Notes: a model not told the origin generated them from the sequence alone. Shown: positions 16,435 to 25,732, counted from the stretch's first letter. The stretch is 64,000 nt of DNA from Candidatus Leptovillus gracilis (GCA_016716065.1 JADJXA010000013.1:79494-143493), one strand, 5' to 3'. Numbers and translations are program-made.

Positions 16435-17262
16435 TCAGCCACTCTCCACTGGCCGCTCCGGGTCGCGGCACCATTCGCTCCAGGAACCGGCATACAGACG
16501 GCCGTCTCCCAGCTCGCTGTGCGCCAACGCCAATAGATTGACACAGGCCGACACCCCGGAACCACAGTAAAACGTGGTCTGTTCTGGCGGCGTGTCGCCC
16601 AACAAGGCCATCAATTGAGCGCGTAAGGCAGACGGGGGCAGATAACGGCCGTCAGTCGTCCAATTCGCCTGGTAATAATAATTCACCGCGCCGGGGATGC
16701 GCCCGGCAACCGGGTCTATCGTCTCCAGTTCACCCCGATAGCGGGCCGCGTCACGAGAATCCACCAGCAGCGGCAAAGATGAAACCTGCTCCACCTGCAC
16801 CAACCACTCCTGGCGCGGCTGACCCTGGAAAACGGCCGTGTCCCGTTTTTCCTCGCCAGACCGTGTAGGCAGCCCGGCAGCCGACCACAGCGGCCAGCCA
16901 CCATCTAACACGGCAACGGCCGTATGCCCCATATAGCGCAGCATCCACCACAAGCGCGCCGCAATCATGCCATTGACGTCGTCGTAGGCCACCACTTGCG
17001 TGTGTGGGCCAATGCCCATCTGGCTAAAACGACTCAGCAAGACATCTGGCGGGGGGAGCGGGTGACGGCCGTGATCGGTCACCGCCGGGTTGCTCAAATC
17101 TTCGTCCAGGTGGGCATACATCGCACCGGGGATGTGCGCCGCCAGGTAAGCCCGCCGCCCCGCCGCCGGCTCGGCCAGACTAAACCGGCAGTCTACAACC
17201 ACCCAGGTCTCATCTCCCAGGTGGGCTTGCAAGGTTTCAATGTCAATCAATGTCGTGTGCAT
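16435..17262 (-). CDS. Two-domain sulfurtransferase (rhodanese)
   Basis: A 275-residue protein with two rhodanese domains. The N-terminal, non-catalytic one starts W-V-V-V-D-C-R-F and includes H-I-P-G-A-M-Y. The C-terminal one has the active-site loop Y-C-G-S-G-V-S-A-C, where the first cysteine carries the persulfide. This arrangement fits thiosulfate or 3-mercaptopyruvate sulfurtransferase of the SseA group. The loop C-G-S-G-V-S/T is closer to the mercaptopyruvate type. The ATG at 17262 has GAGG about ten bases ahead. No sulfur-metabolism partner lies nearby. Confidence 0.9.
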   Translation of the reverse strand: MHTTLIDIETLQAHLGDETWVVVDCRFSLAEPAAGRRAYLAAHIPGAMYAHLDEDLSNPAVTDHGRHPLPPPDVLLSRFSQMGIGPHTQVVAYDDVNGMIAARLWWMLRYMGHTAVAVLDGGWPLWSAAGLPTRSGEEKRDTAVFQGQPRQEWLVQVEQVSSLPLLVDSRDAARYRGELETIDPVAGRIPGAVNYYYQANWTTDGRYLPPSALRAQLMALLGDTPPEQTTFYCGSGVSACVNLLALAHSELGDGRLYAGSWSEWCRDPERPVESG

Positions 17263-17284
17263 ACGGCAGTTGCCTCATGAGTAA

Positions 17285-17350
17285 GCAGTGTTCAGTAACC
17301 AGTATTCAGTCGGCATTACCTCTGGGGAAAGCGCACTGAACACTGAAAAC
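17285..17350. repeat. Heptamer-armed inverted repeat (CAGTGTT type)
   Basis: The left arm has CAGTGTTCAGTAACCAGTATTCAG units; the right arm has the complement ACTGAACACTGAAAAC. The centre reads on the minus strand CCCCAGAGGTAATGCC, which matches the core of the repeat at 43872. It lies between the rhodanese gene and the PKD/CAP gene. Confidence 0.75.
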
Positions 17351-17355
17351 TATTC

Positions 17356-19595
17356 CTAAGGCGAAGGGGCGGTGACGATGATAGGTGGTGCAACGTCAGT
17401 GGGGCGCGGGGTGGGCGTAGGATAATTGGGCGTGGGGGTGCTGGTGGGCGTCGGGGTGGGGGTCGGCGTGGCGGTAGCTGCCAGGGTGGGTGTGACAACA
17501 GGCGTCGGGGTGGGCAGATCCGGATCGGCGACAATTTCCAGGGAACGGGGTTCGCTCCACAACAGGGTGTTCTGACGGCCGTCTTCCAACCGCACCTGCC
17601 ACTCAAAAGAGCCAACGGCCGGGGACACGTCCATCACCGCCGTGCGCACACGGTACAGCGTGCCCGCCGCCGGCTGCGCTGCCGAACCCATCGGGATTGC
17701 CTGACTGTCACCCAACAAATACAGCGTAAACTGCTGCCCGTCGGCCAGCGGCAGCGGCCAGTTCCAGGCAAAATCCACCACTTCGGAGTTCAATGCCGAC
17801 GCACCAGACAGCGGCCCGCGCACCCGCAGCGCGGGCGCTTCGGGCGCGCCATACGCGCCAAATTCGGCCGTCCAATACCAGACATTGGGGCGCTAAAATT
17901 GGCTGTAAAGGCAACGCCCACTTCAGTCGCGTATTTATTAAGAATGATGGCCCGGTGGCCGGGGCTGTTGACCCAAAATTCCACCGCCTGATACGCCTGT
18001 TCAAAGCCCCAGGCCGTCGCCTCGCCGGCATACGCGCGGGAATAGCCGTGCCACAACAGGCGCTCCGCCGGCGTCGAGCCATCGGAACCGGTGTGACCGG
18101 TGTAACGGTAGGCAACCATATCTTCGGCGTGCTGTTGAGCGGCAACAGTCAGCTCGTAAACGTATTGCAGCGGCGGCAAATCAAACTGGCGGCGCGCCTC
18201 GTTGATGTAGACAAACAACTGCTCGGCCGGACTGGTGGTGGCCGGCAGGTCCAGAGGGGCCATCACAAAAGGCGCTTCCAAGTCTACCGGTTCCAGGACA
18301 ACGCCAAGCGGATCCAACGATGCGCCGGGGACGATGGCTTCGCTGTCTAGTGTCATAATGGCCGGCAGGTAAACGGCCATGATGCCCGGTTCCACAGCCA
18401 GCCAGCGGCTCACCTGGGCGTCGCCAAATTGGTTGGAAGCGGTCATGGTGATGTAATAGTTACCGGGCAAGGCGTAGATATGGCTGATTTGCGCCCCTTC
18501 GTGGGTACGGCCGTCGCCCATATCCCAGCGGAAAGCCGTCACCGTATCGTCGCCAAGACCCAGAGCGCGCACCGGCTGCCCGCTGCTGGCAAACTCGTCC
18601 AAGGCCATATCGGCGGCCGGCGGCAGACCAACCGTCAGCGGCCACAACGCTTCGGAGCGGCCAAAGGCATTTTCAATGCTTAAGCGCACCTGATAGACAC
18701 CCGGCGACGTATACACATGGGCAGGTTGGGCATCGGCCGATGTCGCGCCATCGCCAAAATCCCAGCGGTAGGTGATCGGCGTTTGTCCGCCGCTTTCGTT
18801 GACGAAGCGGACAGGCTGCCCCACGCCGGGCGTATCATCTTCTACTTTAAATTGGGCAGTGGGATGGGGGACGATGGTGATGCGGCGCACGGCCGTTGCC
18901 GCGCCAATCGCGTTGCTGGCCGTCAGAGTGACATCATAAACTCCGGCCGCCGGGTACACCACCACCGGGTCATTGACATCTACACGACGGCCGTCACCCA
19001 ACTGCCAGGATTGGCTAATCGGGCCGGGTCCATTCAGCTCGGCGCGCAGTTGGATGGGCAGTCCCAGCGAAACCTGGCCCGGCAGGTTGACGCTGCTAAC
19101 GTAAGGCGGAATGCCAATCCACAGCGTCGTGGCCGCTTCTTGCACCTGATTGTTGAACTTGAGAACGGCCGTTATCGTCTGTTCCGGGCGGAGAATATCG
19201 GCCGTTTCCACCCGCAGCGGCAGCGCAAACTGCTGCGTCCCGCCGTTTGCTGAAACAACAGGGACCCAGGTGAGGCGATTCGCCTGCAAATTAACCGTCG
19301 CCCCCGGTGGTAAATTTGCCACATTCAGGCGCAATCCCAGAGGCAGCTGCAGGCTCACTTCCGGCTGATAAGTGACCTGATCAAGATTGACGAGCGAAAG
19401 TTCCAACACGAGAGTATCGCCAGGCGTGCCAATGGGCGGCGTCACCTTTAGCTCCAATTGCAGCGGCCCCACAATGCGCAGCGCGCCAGGATACGTGGCC
19501 GCTGGAGCCAAAGCCGCGGAACCAACAGCCGGCAGCAAAAGCAGCAGCAGCCACAGCCAACCCAGATAAAGTTTTTGGCGATCCCAATTTTTCAT
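17356..19595 (-). pseudogene. Secreted PKD-repeat/CAP-domain protein, frameshifted
   Basis: The first 560 or so codons encode a signal peptide (W-L-W-L-L-L-L-L-L-P-A-V-G-S-A), a beta domain, three to four PKD domains (Y-P-A-A-G-V-Y-D-V-T-L-T, Y-R-W-D-F-G-D-G, Y-T-S-P-G-V-Y-Q-V-R-L) and a CAP/SCP domain (A-Q-Q-H-A-E-D-M-V, Y-T-G-H-T-G-S-D-G-S-T-P, F-W-V-N-S-P-G-H-R). Near 17885 the frame breaks. Inserting one base in GCCCCAATGTCTGG restores the expected CAP ending N-V-W-Y-W-T-A-E-F and joins the remaining 150 codons, which carry a Thr/Pro-rich tail. This is either one assembly error or a recent frameshift. The product would be a cell-surface protein. Confidence 0.85.
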
Positions 19596-19683
19596 GTGCC
19601 CGCAGTTTAGCAGAGTTAGCCAGACAGAACAAGATGACGACCAGGACTACAGCAATTCTCAATTTGCCCTGGTGTTATCGTAG

Positions 19684-19913
19684 GGGCGGGACGGCGCGGA
19701 AAGGTAACAGCCGCAGCGGACCCTTTTCCCGCGCCGTCCCGCCCAATGGGACCCAAAGAGGGGCGAGACAGGCGGGAGACATCTTTGTCAATCACCAATG
19801 CCTCGCCCTCGCCTATCTCAGCCTCTTCTTTGCCGGGCACAGGCGTTTATCGGGCGAGATGGCACGAGAAGATGCCGTTCGCTGCGGCAAATACCATCCC
19901 GCGCCATCTTGAC
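19684..19913. repeat. Modular hairpin repeat, copy 2 (complete)
   Basis: Hairpin A at 19684-19744 has 16 bases, GGGCGGGACGGCGCGG, pairing perfectly with CCGCGCCGTCCCGCCC around a loop containing CAGCCGCAGCGGAC. A spacer of about 105 bases follows. At 19851-19913 the same hairpin appears in inverted orientation and is imperfect. Copy 1 (11956) has the spacer and inverted hairpin only; copy 3 (53367) has hairpin A and the start of the spacer. Confidence 0.85.
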
Positions 19914-19933
19914 CATTACACGTTTGCTTTTAT

Positions 19934-20080
19934 CTAGCAGGTTGTCGGAAAAGTAGAAAGGGATACACGGATGACACGGATTTAACGGATTTACACCGAT
20001 TTTCTGGTGATTTATCCGTAAAAATCCGTCGAATCCGTTCAATCCGTGTACCTATCCTGAGTTCTCCGACAGGCTGCTAG
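19934..20080. repeat. 147-bp element with inverted termini and nonamer arms
   Basis: The termini CTAGCAGGTTGTCGGAAAA and, from the other end, CTAGCAGCCTGTCGGAGAA match at 16 of 19 positions. Between them, nine-base units of the GGATTTAAC/GGATTTACA/GGATGACAC type face the complementary units ATCCGTCGA/ATCCGTTCA/ATCCGTGTA. No flanking duplication is evident and no gene lies inside. It could be a non-autonomous mobile element or a large structured repeat. Confidence 0.7.
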
Positions 20081-20142
20081 CCGCGCTGCTGACAGAATGA
20101 GAAAATCACGCCTTTTTAGGTTCCTCTTTAGGCGCGAGCGGT

Positions 20143-20148
20143 TATAAT
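20143..20148 (+). promoter_or_regulatory. Possible -10 element of the bactofilin-like gene
   Basis: A perfect TATAAT lies 46 bases before the ATG at 20194. No good -35 hexamer is visible 16-18 bases upstream, so this is only a candidate. Confidence 0.3.
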
Positions 20149-20193
20149 TGGTACGAATTCAGGTATCAAGTTCAATAACCTGTATAAACGACC

Positions 20194-22071
20194 ATGGCAA
20201 GCGGCAGCGTAAAAGCATCTAATCCCAAACGTTTTTCTTTTTTGCGGCGTAAGCAGGCGTGGCGCGAGATCTCTGGCTACCAGGTTGGTAATATCCATGA
20301 AACGCAGCCGGTGGCTATCGCCGCCACGGCGACCGTGGTGGGCAATGTCTTTGCGCCGCAGTTGATTGTGGCCGGATTGTTGTCGGGCACGGCCGTTAGC
20401 CCGGAAGTGACGGTGCAAGCCGAGGGCCAGATTTGGGGCGACATTTACGCCACGCGGCTGCACGTGGAACAAGGCGGCCTGATTCGCGGTTGGGTCCACA
20501 CGCTAGACGACGCGGCCTACCAGCTATTGAACGGCCGTCACTCCCCCATAGATCCGCTGCCAGACGACGCCAAAGCCGCGCCAAACGGCTTAAAGCCCGA
20601 ACACCACCGCCTGCGCGACAACGCCGACCTGGATGCCCGGCGCTGGCTGCAAATGGAAACGGCCGTCGCCCTGGCCGCCCGCACCGAACTAGAAGAAACC
20701 TTCGACCAACGCCTGGCCGAAATCGCCGGCGAAGCCACCAATCAACTCACCATCACCCGCGAAGAGTTAAAAACCACCCGCGCCGAACTGACCACCTGGC
20801 AGCAGCAGGCCCAAGACAAAAGCAGCCAACTACAACAACGCGACACCCAGCTAGAACGCCAGGGCAGAGAATTGGCCCTGGCCCAAGAAACACTGGCTCA
20901 CACCAATCAAGAATTAGAGGAACTGCGCGAAGCCTACGCCGCCAAAGAAGCCCTGCTCAAAGAACTTACCCTGGCCAAAGTTGGTGTAGATACCCATCTA
21001 CACGAAGCCTTACAGCACGTAGACACCCTCACCGGCCGGGTTCACAACATCGAAACCGCCCTCCAGGCCAGCCTGGTACACAGCTCCGACCAGGAAGACG
21101 CCCTCCAGCGTTGGCAAGAACTGGCCGAAACCACCGAAAAGCGGGCCGCAGAATTAGAAGTGGAGCTTGCCACCGTCCGGCAGCAGTTGGAGCAGAGCAA
21201 AGATCTCAACAATCTGCTGCGTGACCAGCGTAAACAGATCGAAGATGAGTGGGTTCATGCCCAGATTCGCCTGGAAGAGCTGCAAAAACAGCTTGAAAAC
21301 GAAACCGAGGCCAGCAGAACGCTGCTGGCAGACAGCGATGAAACGATTCGCTCATTGACCAGCCTCAATGCCCAACTAAAGGAGGAACTGGAACCGCTGC
21401 AAAACCGCAACGCCATTTTGATGAAACAAATGGAAATGGCAAAGACCAAGTTCTTCAAGCAAGAAGAGGATATGGCGCAGCTGCGCCGCCAATACGCGGA
21501 ATTGGAAAGCGCCTGGACAGCGGCGCAGGACGAATTGGAAAGAATTCGGCAGCAGCCGACCAAACTATTCTCCTCAGAGCAGCTAGATGACCTGAAAGCA
21601 CAATTGACGGCCGTCGCCGAAAAAGCAGACAGCTACCAGGAACAAATGTTGTGGCATCAGGCCAATCTGGAAACCAGCCAGGCCGCCTTAAAGAAAAGCC
21701 AACAACTGGCCGAACAGCAGGCGGCGCAATTGGCGCAGCAGCAGCAAGAATTGGAACGCCTGTGGCAGCAGATGCAAGACCAACGCGGCCAGGAGCAAGG
21801 CGAACTGCGCCTGACAAAAGAAAATCTACGCCAAAAACAGATGCAGTTGGAGGCAAGTGAAGCGGATTTACAGCATCACCTTCAGGAGACGGCCCATCAG
21901 GGGCAGCGTTTGGCCGAAATGCAATCTCTGTTAATCGAGCGCGAGCTGCAATGGCAGCAGGCGCAGCAAACGATTGCCAAACAGCAGCAGCTTATCAAAC
22001 AGATGAAACAAGTTACTGTGGAAAAGATCAGCAGCCTGGAAGCGGCTTTGGCCCAGGCGCGCCGCGAGTGA
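20194..22071 (+). CDS. Bactofilin-like domain fused to a long coiled coil
   Basis: A 625-residue protein. Residues of about 30-110 form a bactofilin (polymer-forming cytoskeletal) beta-helix: V-A-I-A-A-T-A-T-V-V-G-N-V, L-I-V-A-G-L-L-S-G, V-T-V-Q-A-E-G-Q-I-W-G-D-I-Y. From about residue 150 to the end it is nearly all Glu, Gln, Leu, Ala and Lys in heptad pattern, a coiled coil of roughly 470 residues that would be some 70 nm long. There is no signal peptide, so it is cytoplasmic. Ordinary bactofilins are 120-200 residues with short tails. It lies upstream of mtnP and a SEDS/PBP-like pair, so a link to cell shape is plausible but inferred. Confidence 0.82.
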   Translation: MASGSVKASNPKRFSFLRRKQAWREISGYQVGNIHETQPVAIAATATVVGNVFAPQLIVAGLLSGTAVSPEVTVQAEGQIWGDIYATRLHVEQGGLIRGWVHTLDDAAYQLLNGRHSPIDPLPDDAKAAPNGLKPEHHRLRDNADLDARRWLQMETAVALAARTELEETFDQRLAEIAGEATNQLTITREELKTTRAELTTWQQQAQDKSSQLQQRDTQLERQGRELALAQETLAHTNQELEELREAYAAKEALLKELTLAKVGVDTHLHEALQHVDTLTGRVHNIETALQASLVHSSDQEDALQRWQELAETTEKRAAELEVELATVRQQLEQSKDLNNLLRDQRKQIEDEWVHAQIRLEELQKQLENETEASRTLLADSDETIRSLTSLNAQLKEELEPLQNRNAILMKQMEMAKTKFFKQEEDMAQLRRQYAELESAWTAAQDELERIRQQPTKLFSSEQLDDLKAQLTAVAEKADSYQEQMLWHQANLETSQAALKKSQQLAEQQAAQLAQQQQELERLWQQMQDQRGQEQGELRLTKENLRQKQMQLEASEADLQHHLQETAHQGQRLAEMQSLLIERELQWQQAQQTIAKQQQLIKQMKQVTVEKISSLEAALAQARRE

Positions 22072-22077
22072 AAGCCC

Positions 22078-22131
22078 TGGGGGGCAGGCGTTTCGCCTGC
22101 CGGGGCGGACGGGACGTCCGCGCTCCCATGT
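22078..22131. repeat. Paired hairpin repeat (GCAGGCG / GCGGACGGGACGTCCGC)
   Basis: Two adjacent stem-loops, GGCAGGCGTTTCGCCTGCC and then GCGGACGGGACGTCCGC followed by GCTCCC. The same pair occurs at 50655, and the second hairpin again at 50755. It lies between the bactofilin-like gene and mtnP and may act as a transcription or mRNA-stability element. Confidence 0.8.
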
Positions 22132-22147
22132 TCACAGGAGACAACAC

Positions 22148-23026
22148 GTGACAAACATCGAATTGGCCGTCATCGGCGGCAGTGGTCTGTATAACATGCC
22201 AGACCTGACAAATGTGGAAGAAGTGGAGATTGATACTCCTTTTGGCAAACCTTCGGACAAGTTGATATTGGGCAGTTTATACGGCCGTCGCCTACTCTTC
22301 CTGCCACGCCACGGCCGTGGCCACATCCTGAACCCCAGCGAAGTGCCTTATCGCGCCAACATCTACGCCCTGAAAACATTGGGCGTGCGTTACGTGGTAG
22401 CCGTCAGCGCCTGTGGGTCGCTGCGCGAAGATTATGCCCCGGGCCACGTGGTTATCCCCGACCAGATTTACGACAACACCCGCAAGCGCGAGAGCAGCTT
22501 CTTTTTCGGTGGATTGGTGGCCCACATCAGCCTGGCACGGCCGTTTTCGCCCGAATTGAGCGCGGCGGTGGAGCAGGCCGTGCGGGCCTGCGGCGGCACC
22601 GTCCACAACGGCGGCGCGTTTGTCACCGTCGAAGGACCGCGCTTTAGCACGCGGGCCGAATCCAACGTTTATCGCCAATGGGGCATGGACATCATCGGCA
22701 TGACCACCAGCCCGGAAGCCTTCCTGGCGGCCGAAGCGGAGATGGCCTACGCCTGCATGGCCCATATCACCGATTATGACGTGTGGCACGACAGTGAAGC
22801 GCCGGTAACAGTGGAACAGGTGATCCGCGTCCTGCGCCATAACACCGAGATAGCGCAGCAGGCTTTGCGCTATCTTGTCAGCCACATGGGCGAGTGGGTC
22901 GGCGAATTTGCGGCCCATTCCGGGCTGCGCGACGCGCTCATCACCGACCGCAGCCTGATTCCGGCGCAGACCAAAGCCACGTTGGCCCCGCTGATCGGCC
23001 GGTACCTGGACCAGACGGCAAGCTGA
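22148..23026 (+). CDS. mtnP: S-methyl-5'-thioadenosine phosphorylase
   Basis: A 292-residue PNP-superfamily enzyme that splits methylthioadenosine into adenine and methylthioribose-1-phosphate. Hallmarks are I-G-G-S-G-L-Y, the phosphate-site R-H-G-R-G-H, V-S-A-C-G-S-L-R-E, V-T-V-E-G-P-R-F-S-T-R-A-E, G-M-T-T-S-P-E-A and I-T-D-Y-D-V-W. The asparagine-rich 6-oxopurine signature is absent, and the T-S-P-E-A and D-Y-D-V-W residues favour methylthioadenosine. The start is GTG 22148 with CAGGAGACAACAC in front. The SEDS gene begins 8 bases after its stop, so these genes are probably one operon. Confidence 0.95.
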   Translation: MTNIELAVIGGSGLYNMPDLTNVEEVEIDTPFGKPSDKLILGSLYGRRLLFLPRHGRGHILNPSEVPYRANIYALKTLGVRYVVAVSACGSLREDYAPGHVVIPDQIYDNTRKRESSFFFGGLVAHISLARPFSPELSAAVEQAVRACGGTVHNGGAFVTVEGPRFSTRAESNVYRQWGMDIIGMTTSPEAFLAAEAEMAYACMAHITDYDVWHDSEAPVTVEQVIRVLRHNTEIAQQALRYLVSHMGEWVGEFAAHSGLRDALITDRSLIPAQTKATLAPLIGRYLDQTAS

Positions 23027-23033
23027 CGGCCGT

Positions 23034-24326
23034 ATGCAACTTTTTGCCCTGGAAGAAGCGCAAGAACAAAACGGCCGTCGTCAGGCTGTCCTGCTCCTGC
23101 TGGTTGCCGCCTTTGTCTGGCTCAACGCCCTGGCCCTCAGTCTGGCGCTGGATGGGCGGCTGCGCTGGCAGCATCTCTGGGCGCCGGGGGTGTGGCTGCT
23201 GTTAATGGGCGCAGCCCACTTCAGCCTGCACTACTTCAAACCCCGCCGCGACCCCTTCCTGCTGCCGCTCATTGCTCTGCTAACCGGCTGGGGGTTGGTG
23301 CTGATTGACCGGCTGGCGGTGAACTTTTTGGCGCGGCAGGTGATGTGGCTGGTTTTGGGCACGGCTGTCCTGCTGGCTGTGGCTATTTTGCCGCGCAATT
23401 TGCGCCTGCTGCGGCGCTATCGGTACACCTGGTTAACCGGCGGGCTGCTGCTGCTGGCCGCCACGCTGCTGTTTGGCGTCAACCCCTCGGGCTATGGCGC
23501 GGCGTTGTGGCTGCCCATCCCCTTCATTGGCCAGGTGTACTTCCAACCGTCGGAACTGCTGAAGCTGCTGTTGATCGTCTATTTAGCCAGCTATTTTGAT
23601 GAACGCGAAGCGCTGTTGGCCGCCAGCCGCGAAAGAGGTTGGGCCGATATGTTATCTTATCTGGCGCCGCTGCTGCTGATGTGGGGTTTTTGCATTGTGC
23701 TGCTGGTGTGGCAGCGCGATTTGGGCGCGGCAACGCTGTTTTTTATTGTCTTTCTGGGGCTGTTGTATCTGGCGACGGGCGACGGCCGTTTTGTGCTGGC
23801 CGGCGGTGGGCTGCTGCTGCTGGCCGGGGTCTTCGCCTATTTCGCCTTCGACCTGGTGGCTTTGCGGGTGGAAGCATGGTGGAACCCCTGGCCCGACGCC
23901 GATAACCGCGCCTTCCAGATTGTGCAATCATTGTACGCCCTGGCCGCTGGCGGCATTTTAGGCCAGGGCGTAGGGCAGGGCTATCCGGTGTACATCCCGG
24001 TGGTCCATTCTGATTTTGTATTCGCGGCCATCGCCGAAGAATGGGGCCTTATCGGCAGCCTGAGCATTGTGCTGGTGTTTGTGCTGCTGGCCTACCGGGG
24101 GATGCGATTGGCGCTGTTGGCAAAACGGCCGTTCCGCCGCTATCTGGCCGCCGGTATCACCATCCTCATCAGCGCCCAGGCGTTTCTGATCATGGGCGGC
24201 GTCACCAAACTGCTGCCGCTCACCGGCGTTACTCTGCCGCTCATCAGTTATGGCGGCAGTTCGCTGCTGGTCAACAGTGCGATGATGGGCCTGCTGCTTT
24301 ACATGTCCGGCGTTGATGAAAACTGA
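23034..24326 (+). CDS. FtsW/RodA/SpoVE (SEDS) family glycan polymerase
   Basis: A 430-residue integral membrane protein with about ten helices. SEDS proteins polymerise peptidoglycan from lipid II together with a class B penicillin-binding protein. Recognisable segments are F-I-G-Q-V-Y-F-Q-P-S-E-L-L-K, W-Q-R-D-L-G-A-A, F-A-A-I-A-E-E-W-G-L-I-G and the C-terminal signature L-P-L-T-G-V-T-L-P-L-I-S-Y-G-G-S-S. The start codon ATG directly follows an ACGGCCGT octamer. The next gene, a transpeptidase-like protein without catalytic residues, overlaps its end. Whether it is the elongation (RodA) or division (FtsW) type cannot be settled; no mre or fts genes are adjacent. Confidence 0.93.
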   Translation: MQLFALEEAQEQNGRRQAVLLLLVAAFVWLNALALSLALDGRLRWQHLWAPGVWLLLMGAAHFSLHYFKPRRDPFLLPLIALLTGWGLVLIDRLAVNFLARQVMWLVLGTAVLLAVAILPRNLRLLRRYRYTWLTGGLLLLAATLLFGVNPSGYGAALWLPIPFIGQVYFQPSELLKLLLIVYLASYFDEREALLAASRERGWADMLSYLAPLLLMWGFCIVLLVWQRDLGAATLFFIVFLGLLYLATGDGRFVLAGGGLLLLAGVFAYFAFDLVALRVEAWWNPWPDADNRAFQIVQSLYALAAGGILGQGVGQGYPVYIPVVHSDFVFAAIAEEWGLIGSLSIVLVFVLLAYRGMRLALLAKRPFRRYLAAGITILISAQAFLIMGGVTKLLPLTGVTLPLISYGGSSLLVNSAMMGLLLYMSGVDEN

Positions 24327-25692
24327 CCCCTCTTCGACTCACATCCATTACCTGGTGCGCGCCATCTTGCTGGCGTTTACGGCCGTTGCCATCTCCCTGG
24401 CGTTTTGGAGCATTGCGCGGGCGCCGGCCATTTTGGCCCGCGCCGACAACCCGCGCCGTGTGGAAGCCGAACTGCGTATTCAGCGCGGCCGCATCTATGA
24501 CCGCCACGACACGCTGCTGGCTGAATCGCAGCGCACCAACGGCTTTTTCACCCGCCTGTACGCCTTGCCAACGGCCGGCCCGGCGGTGGGTTATTACAGT
24601 TTTCGCTACGGCACGGCCGGCGTCGAAGAAGGTTACGACGCCTATTTACGCGGCGAAAGCAGCGACCCCTGGCAGGCGCAAAGCCGCGAGCTGCTGCATC
24701 AACCACAAATCGGCGGCGATCTGCGTCTGACGCTGGACGCCACCCTCCAGGCACAGGCCGACAGCCTGTTGGGCGACCAGACCGGGGCGCTGCTGCTGCT
24801 GCAATTAGGCGATGGCGGGAGTGACCCGGCCCAGATTTTGGCCCTTGCCAGCCACCCCGGCTACGACGCCAATGACCTGGACAAAGCGTTTGAAACGCTG
24901 GCAGCCGACAAGCAAGCGCCGCTGCTGAACCGGGCGACCCAGGGGCAGTACCAACCAGGGCTGGTCACGCAGCCGTTTATCCTGGCGGTGGCGCTGGAAC
25001 AGGGGATTATTGATCTAAACGAGCCGGTGGCCCACACCAACCGGCCGGTGATGGTGAACGGGGTGGCGACTTACTGCGCCACGCCGCCGCCCGATCCATC
25101 CACCTGGGCCGATGTGCTGTACCATCGCTGCCCCGGCCCGATGTTGGACCTGGTAGAGCGGGTGGATCAGGCCGACGTGGCGGCGGCATTGAGCGCGTTT
25201 GGCCTGACAGAACGGCCGCAGCTGCCGTTGAATACCGAAACGGCCGTGTCCACGCCCATCAGCAGCACCACCCTGGCTTTAATCGGGCAAGACACGTTGG
25301 TGGTGACGCCGCTGCAAGTGGCCGTGGCCTGGGCAGGGCTGGCGGGCGACGGCCGTTTACCCGCCTTGCAGATTGTCAGCGACATACAGGATGAGAACGG
25401 AAATTGGCTGGCAGAACCGCCGGCAGAACCAACAAGAGAAACGGCCGTTCCCTCGGAAATTGCCCGCCGCCTGCGCCAGACGCTGCCCACTGGCCCGACC
25501 GGCGCGTCGTTCAGCGTGCTGGTCTTGTCCGGGCCAGATGGCAGCACCAATGCCTGGTATCTGGGTCTGGCCCCGGCCGCAAACCCGGCTTACGCCGTGG
25601 TTGTGGTCCTGGAAAACAGCAGCGACTTAACGGCCGTCGAGCAGATTGGGCAAGAGATGTTGACGGCCGTAGTCCAGGAGATGCTCCCATGA
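24316..25692 (+). CDS. Class B PBP-like protein lacking transpeptidase motifs
   Basis: A 458-residue protein with an N-terminal membrane helix, the R-G-R-I-Y-D-R-H-D motif of the PBP N-terminal module, A-G-V-E-E-G-Y-D-A-Y-L-R-G, and a region P-L-L-N-R-A-T-Q-G-Q-Y-Q-P-G that precedes the catalytic S-x-x-K in active relatives. There the usual S-T-F-K is replaced by L-V-T-Q. The K-T-G box is also gone (S-G-P-D-G-S stands before A-W-Y-L-G-L-A-P), and no S-x-N is evident. The fold is therefore kept but transpeptidation is not expected. ATG 24316 overlaps the end of the SEDS gene by 11 bases. A TTG three bases earlier is a possible start. Confidence 0.85.
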   Translation: MKTDPSSTHIHYLVRAILLAFTAVAISLAFWSIARAPAILARADNPRRVEAELRIQRGRIYDRHDTLLAESQRTNGFFTRLYALPTAGPAVGYYSFRYGTAGVEEGYDAYLRGESSDPWQAQSRELLHQPQIGGDLRLTLDATLQAQADSLLGDQTGALLLLQLGDGGSDPAQILALASHPGYDANDLDKAFETLAADKQAPLLNRATQGQYQPGLVTQPFILAVALEQGIIDLNEPVAHTNRPVMVNGVATYCATPPPDPSTWADVLYHRCPGPMLDLVERVDQADVAAALSAFGLTERPQLPLNTETAVSTPISSTTLALIGQDTLVVTPLQVAVAWAGLAGDGRLPALQIVSDIQDENGNWLAEPPAEPTRETAVPSEIARRLRQTLPTGPTGASFSVLVLSGPDGSTNAWYLGLAPAANPAYAVVVVLENSSDLTAVEQIGQEMLTAVVQEMLP

Positions 25693-25703
25693 CTTGCCTC
25701 TCA

Positions 25704-25732
25704 TTTTCACATGGCTATATTTCTGGTATAGA
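25704..25732 (+). promoter_or_regulatory. Candidate promoter of the sensor kinase
   Basis: TTTTCA and TATAGA are separated by 17 bases about 107 bases before the TTG start. The -35 box is weak (4 of 6 to TTGACA). No operator-like palindrome is visible beside it. Confidence 0.35.

Larger units (their letters stand above)
19596..20193. other. 598-base intergenic region rich in repeats
   Basis: No credible gene lies here. From left to right it holds the full modular hairpin repeat (19684-19913), a 147-bp element with inverted termini (19934-20080), and about 110 bases of leader before the bactofilin-like gene with a TATAAT at 20143. A short open frame across 19616-19840 comes from the repeat and shares its peptide with the copy at 11956; I do not call it a gene. 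Confidence 0.6.

Noticed and set aside
11900..19840. Short protein frames at 11900-12142 and 19616-19840 that share the peptide P-G-K-E-E and D-V-x-R-L-S-R-P
   Set aside because: Both lie wholly in the modular hairpin repeat. The similarity is explained by the DNA repeat, the frames differ in their ends, and neither has a ribosome binding site.
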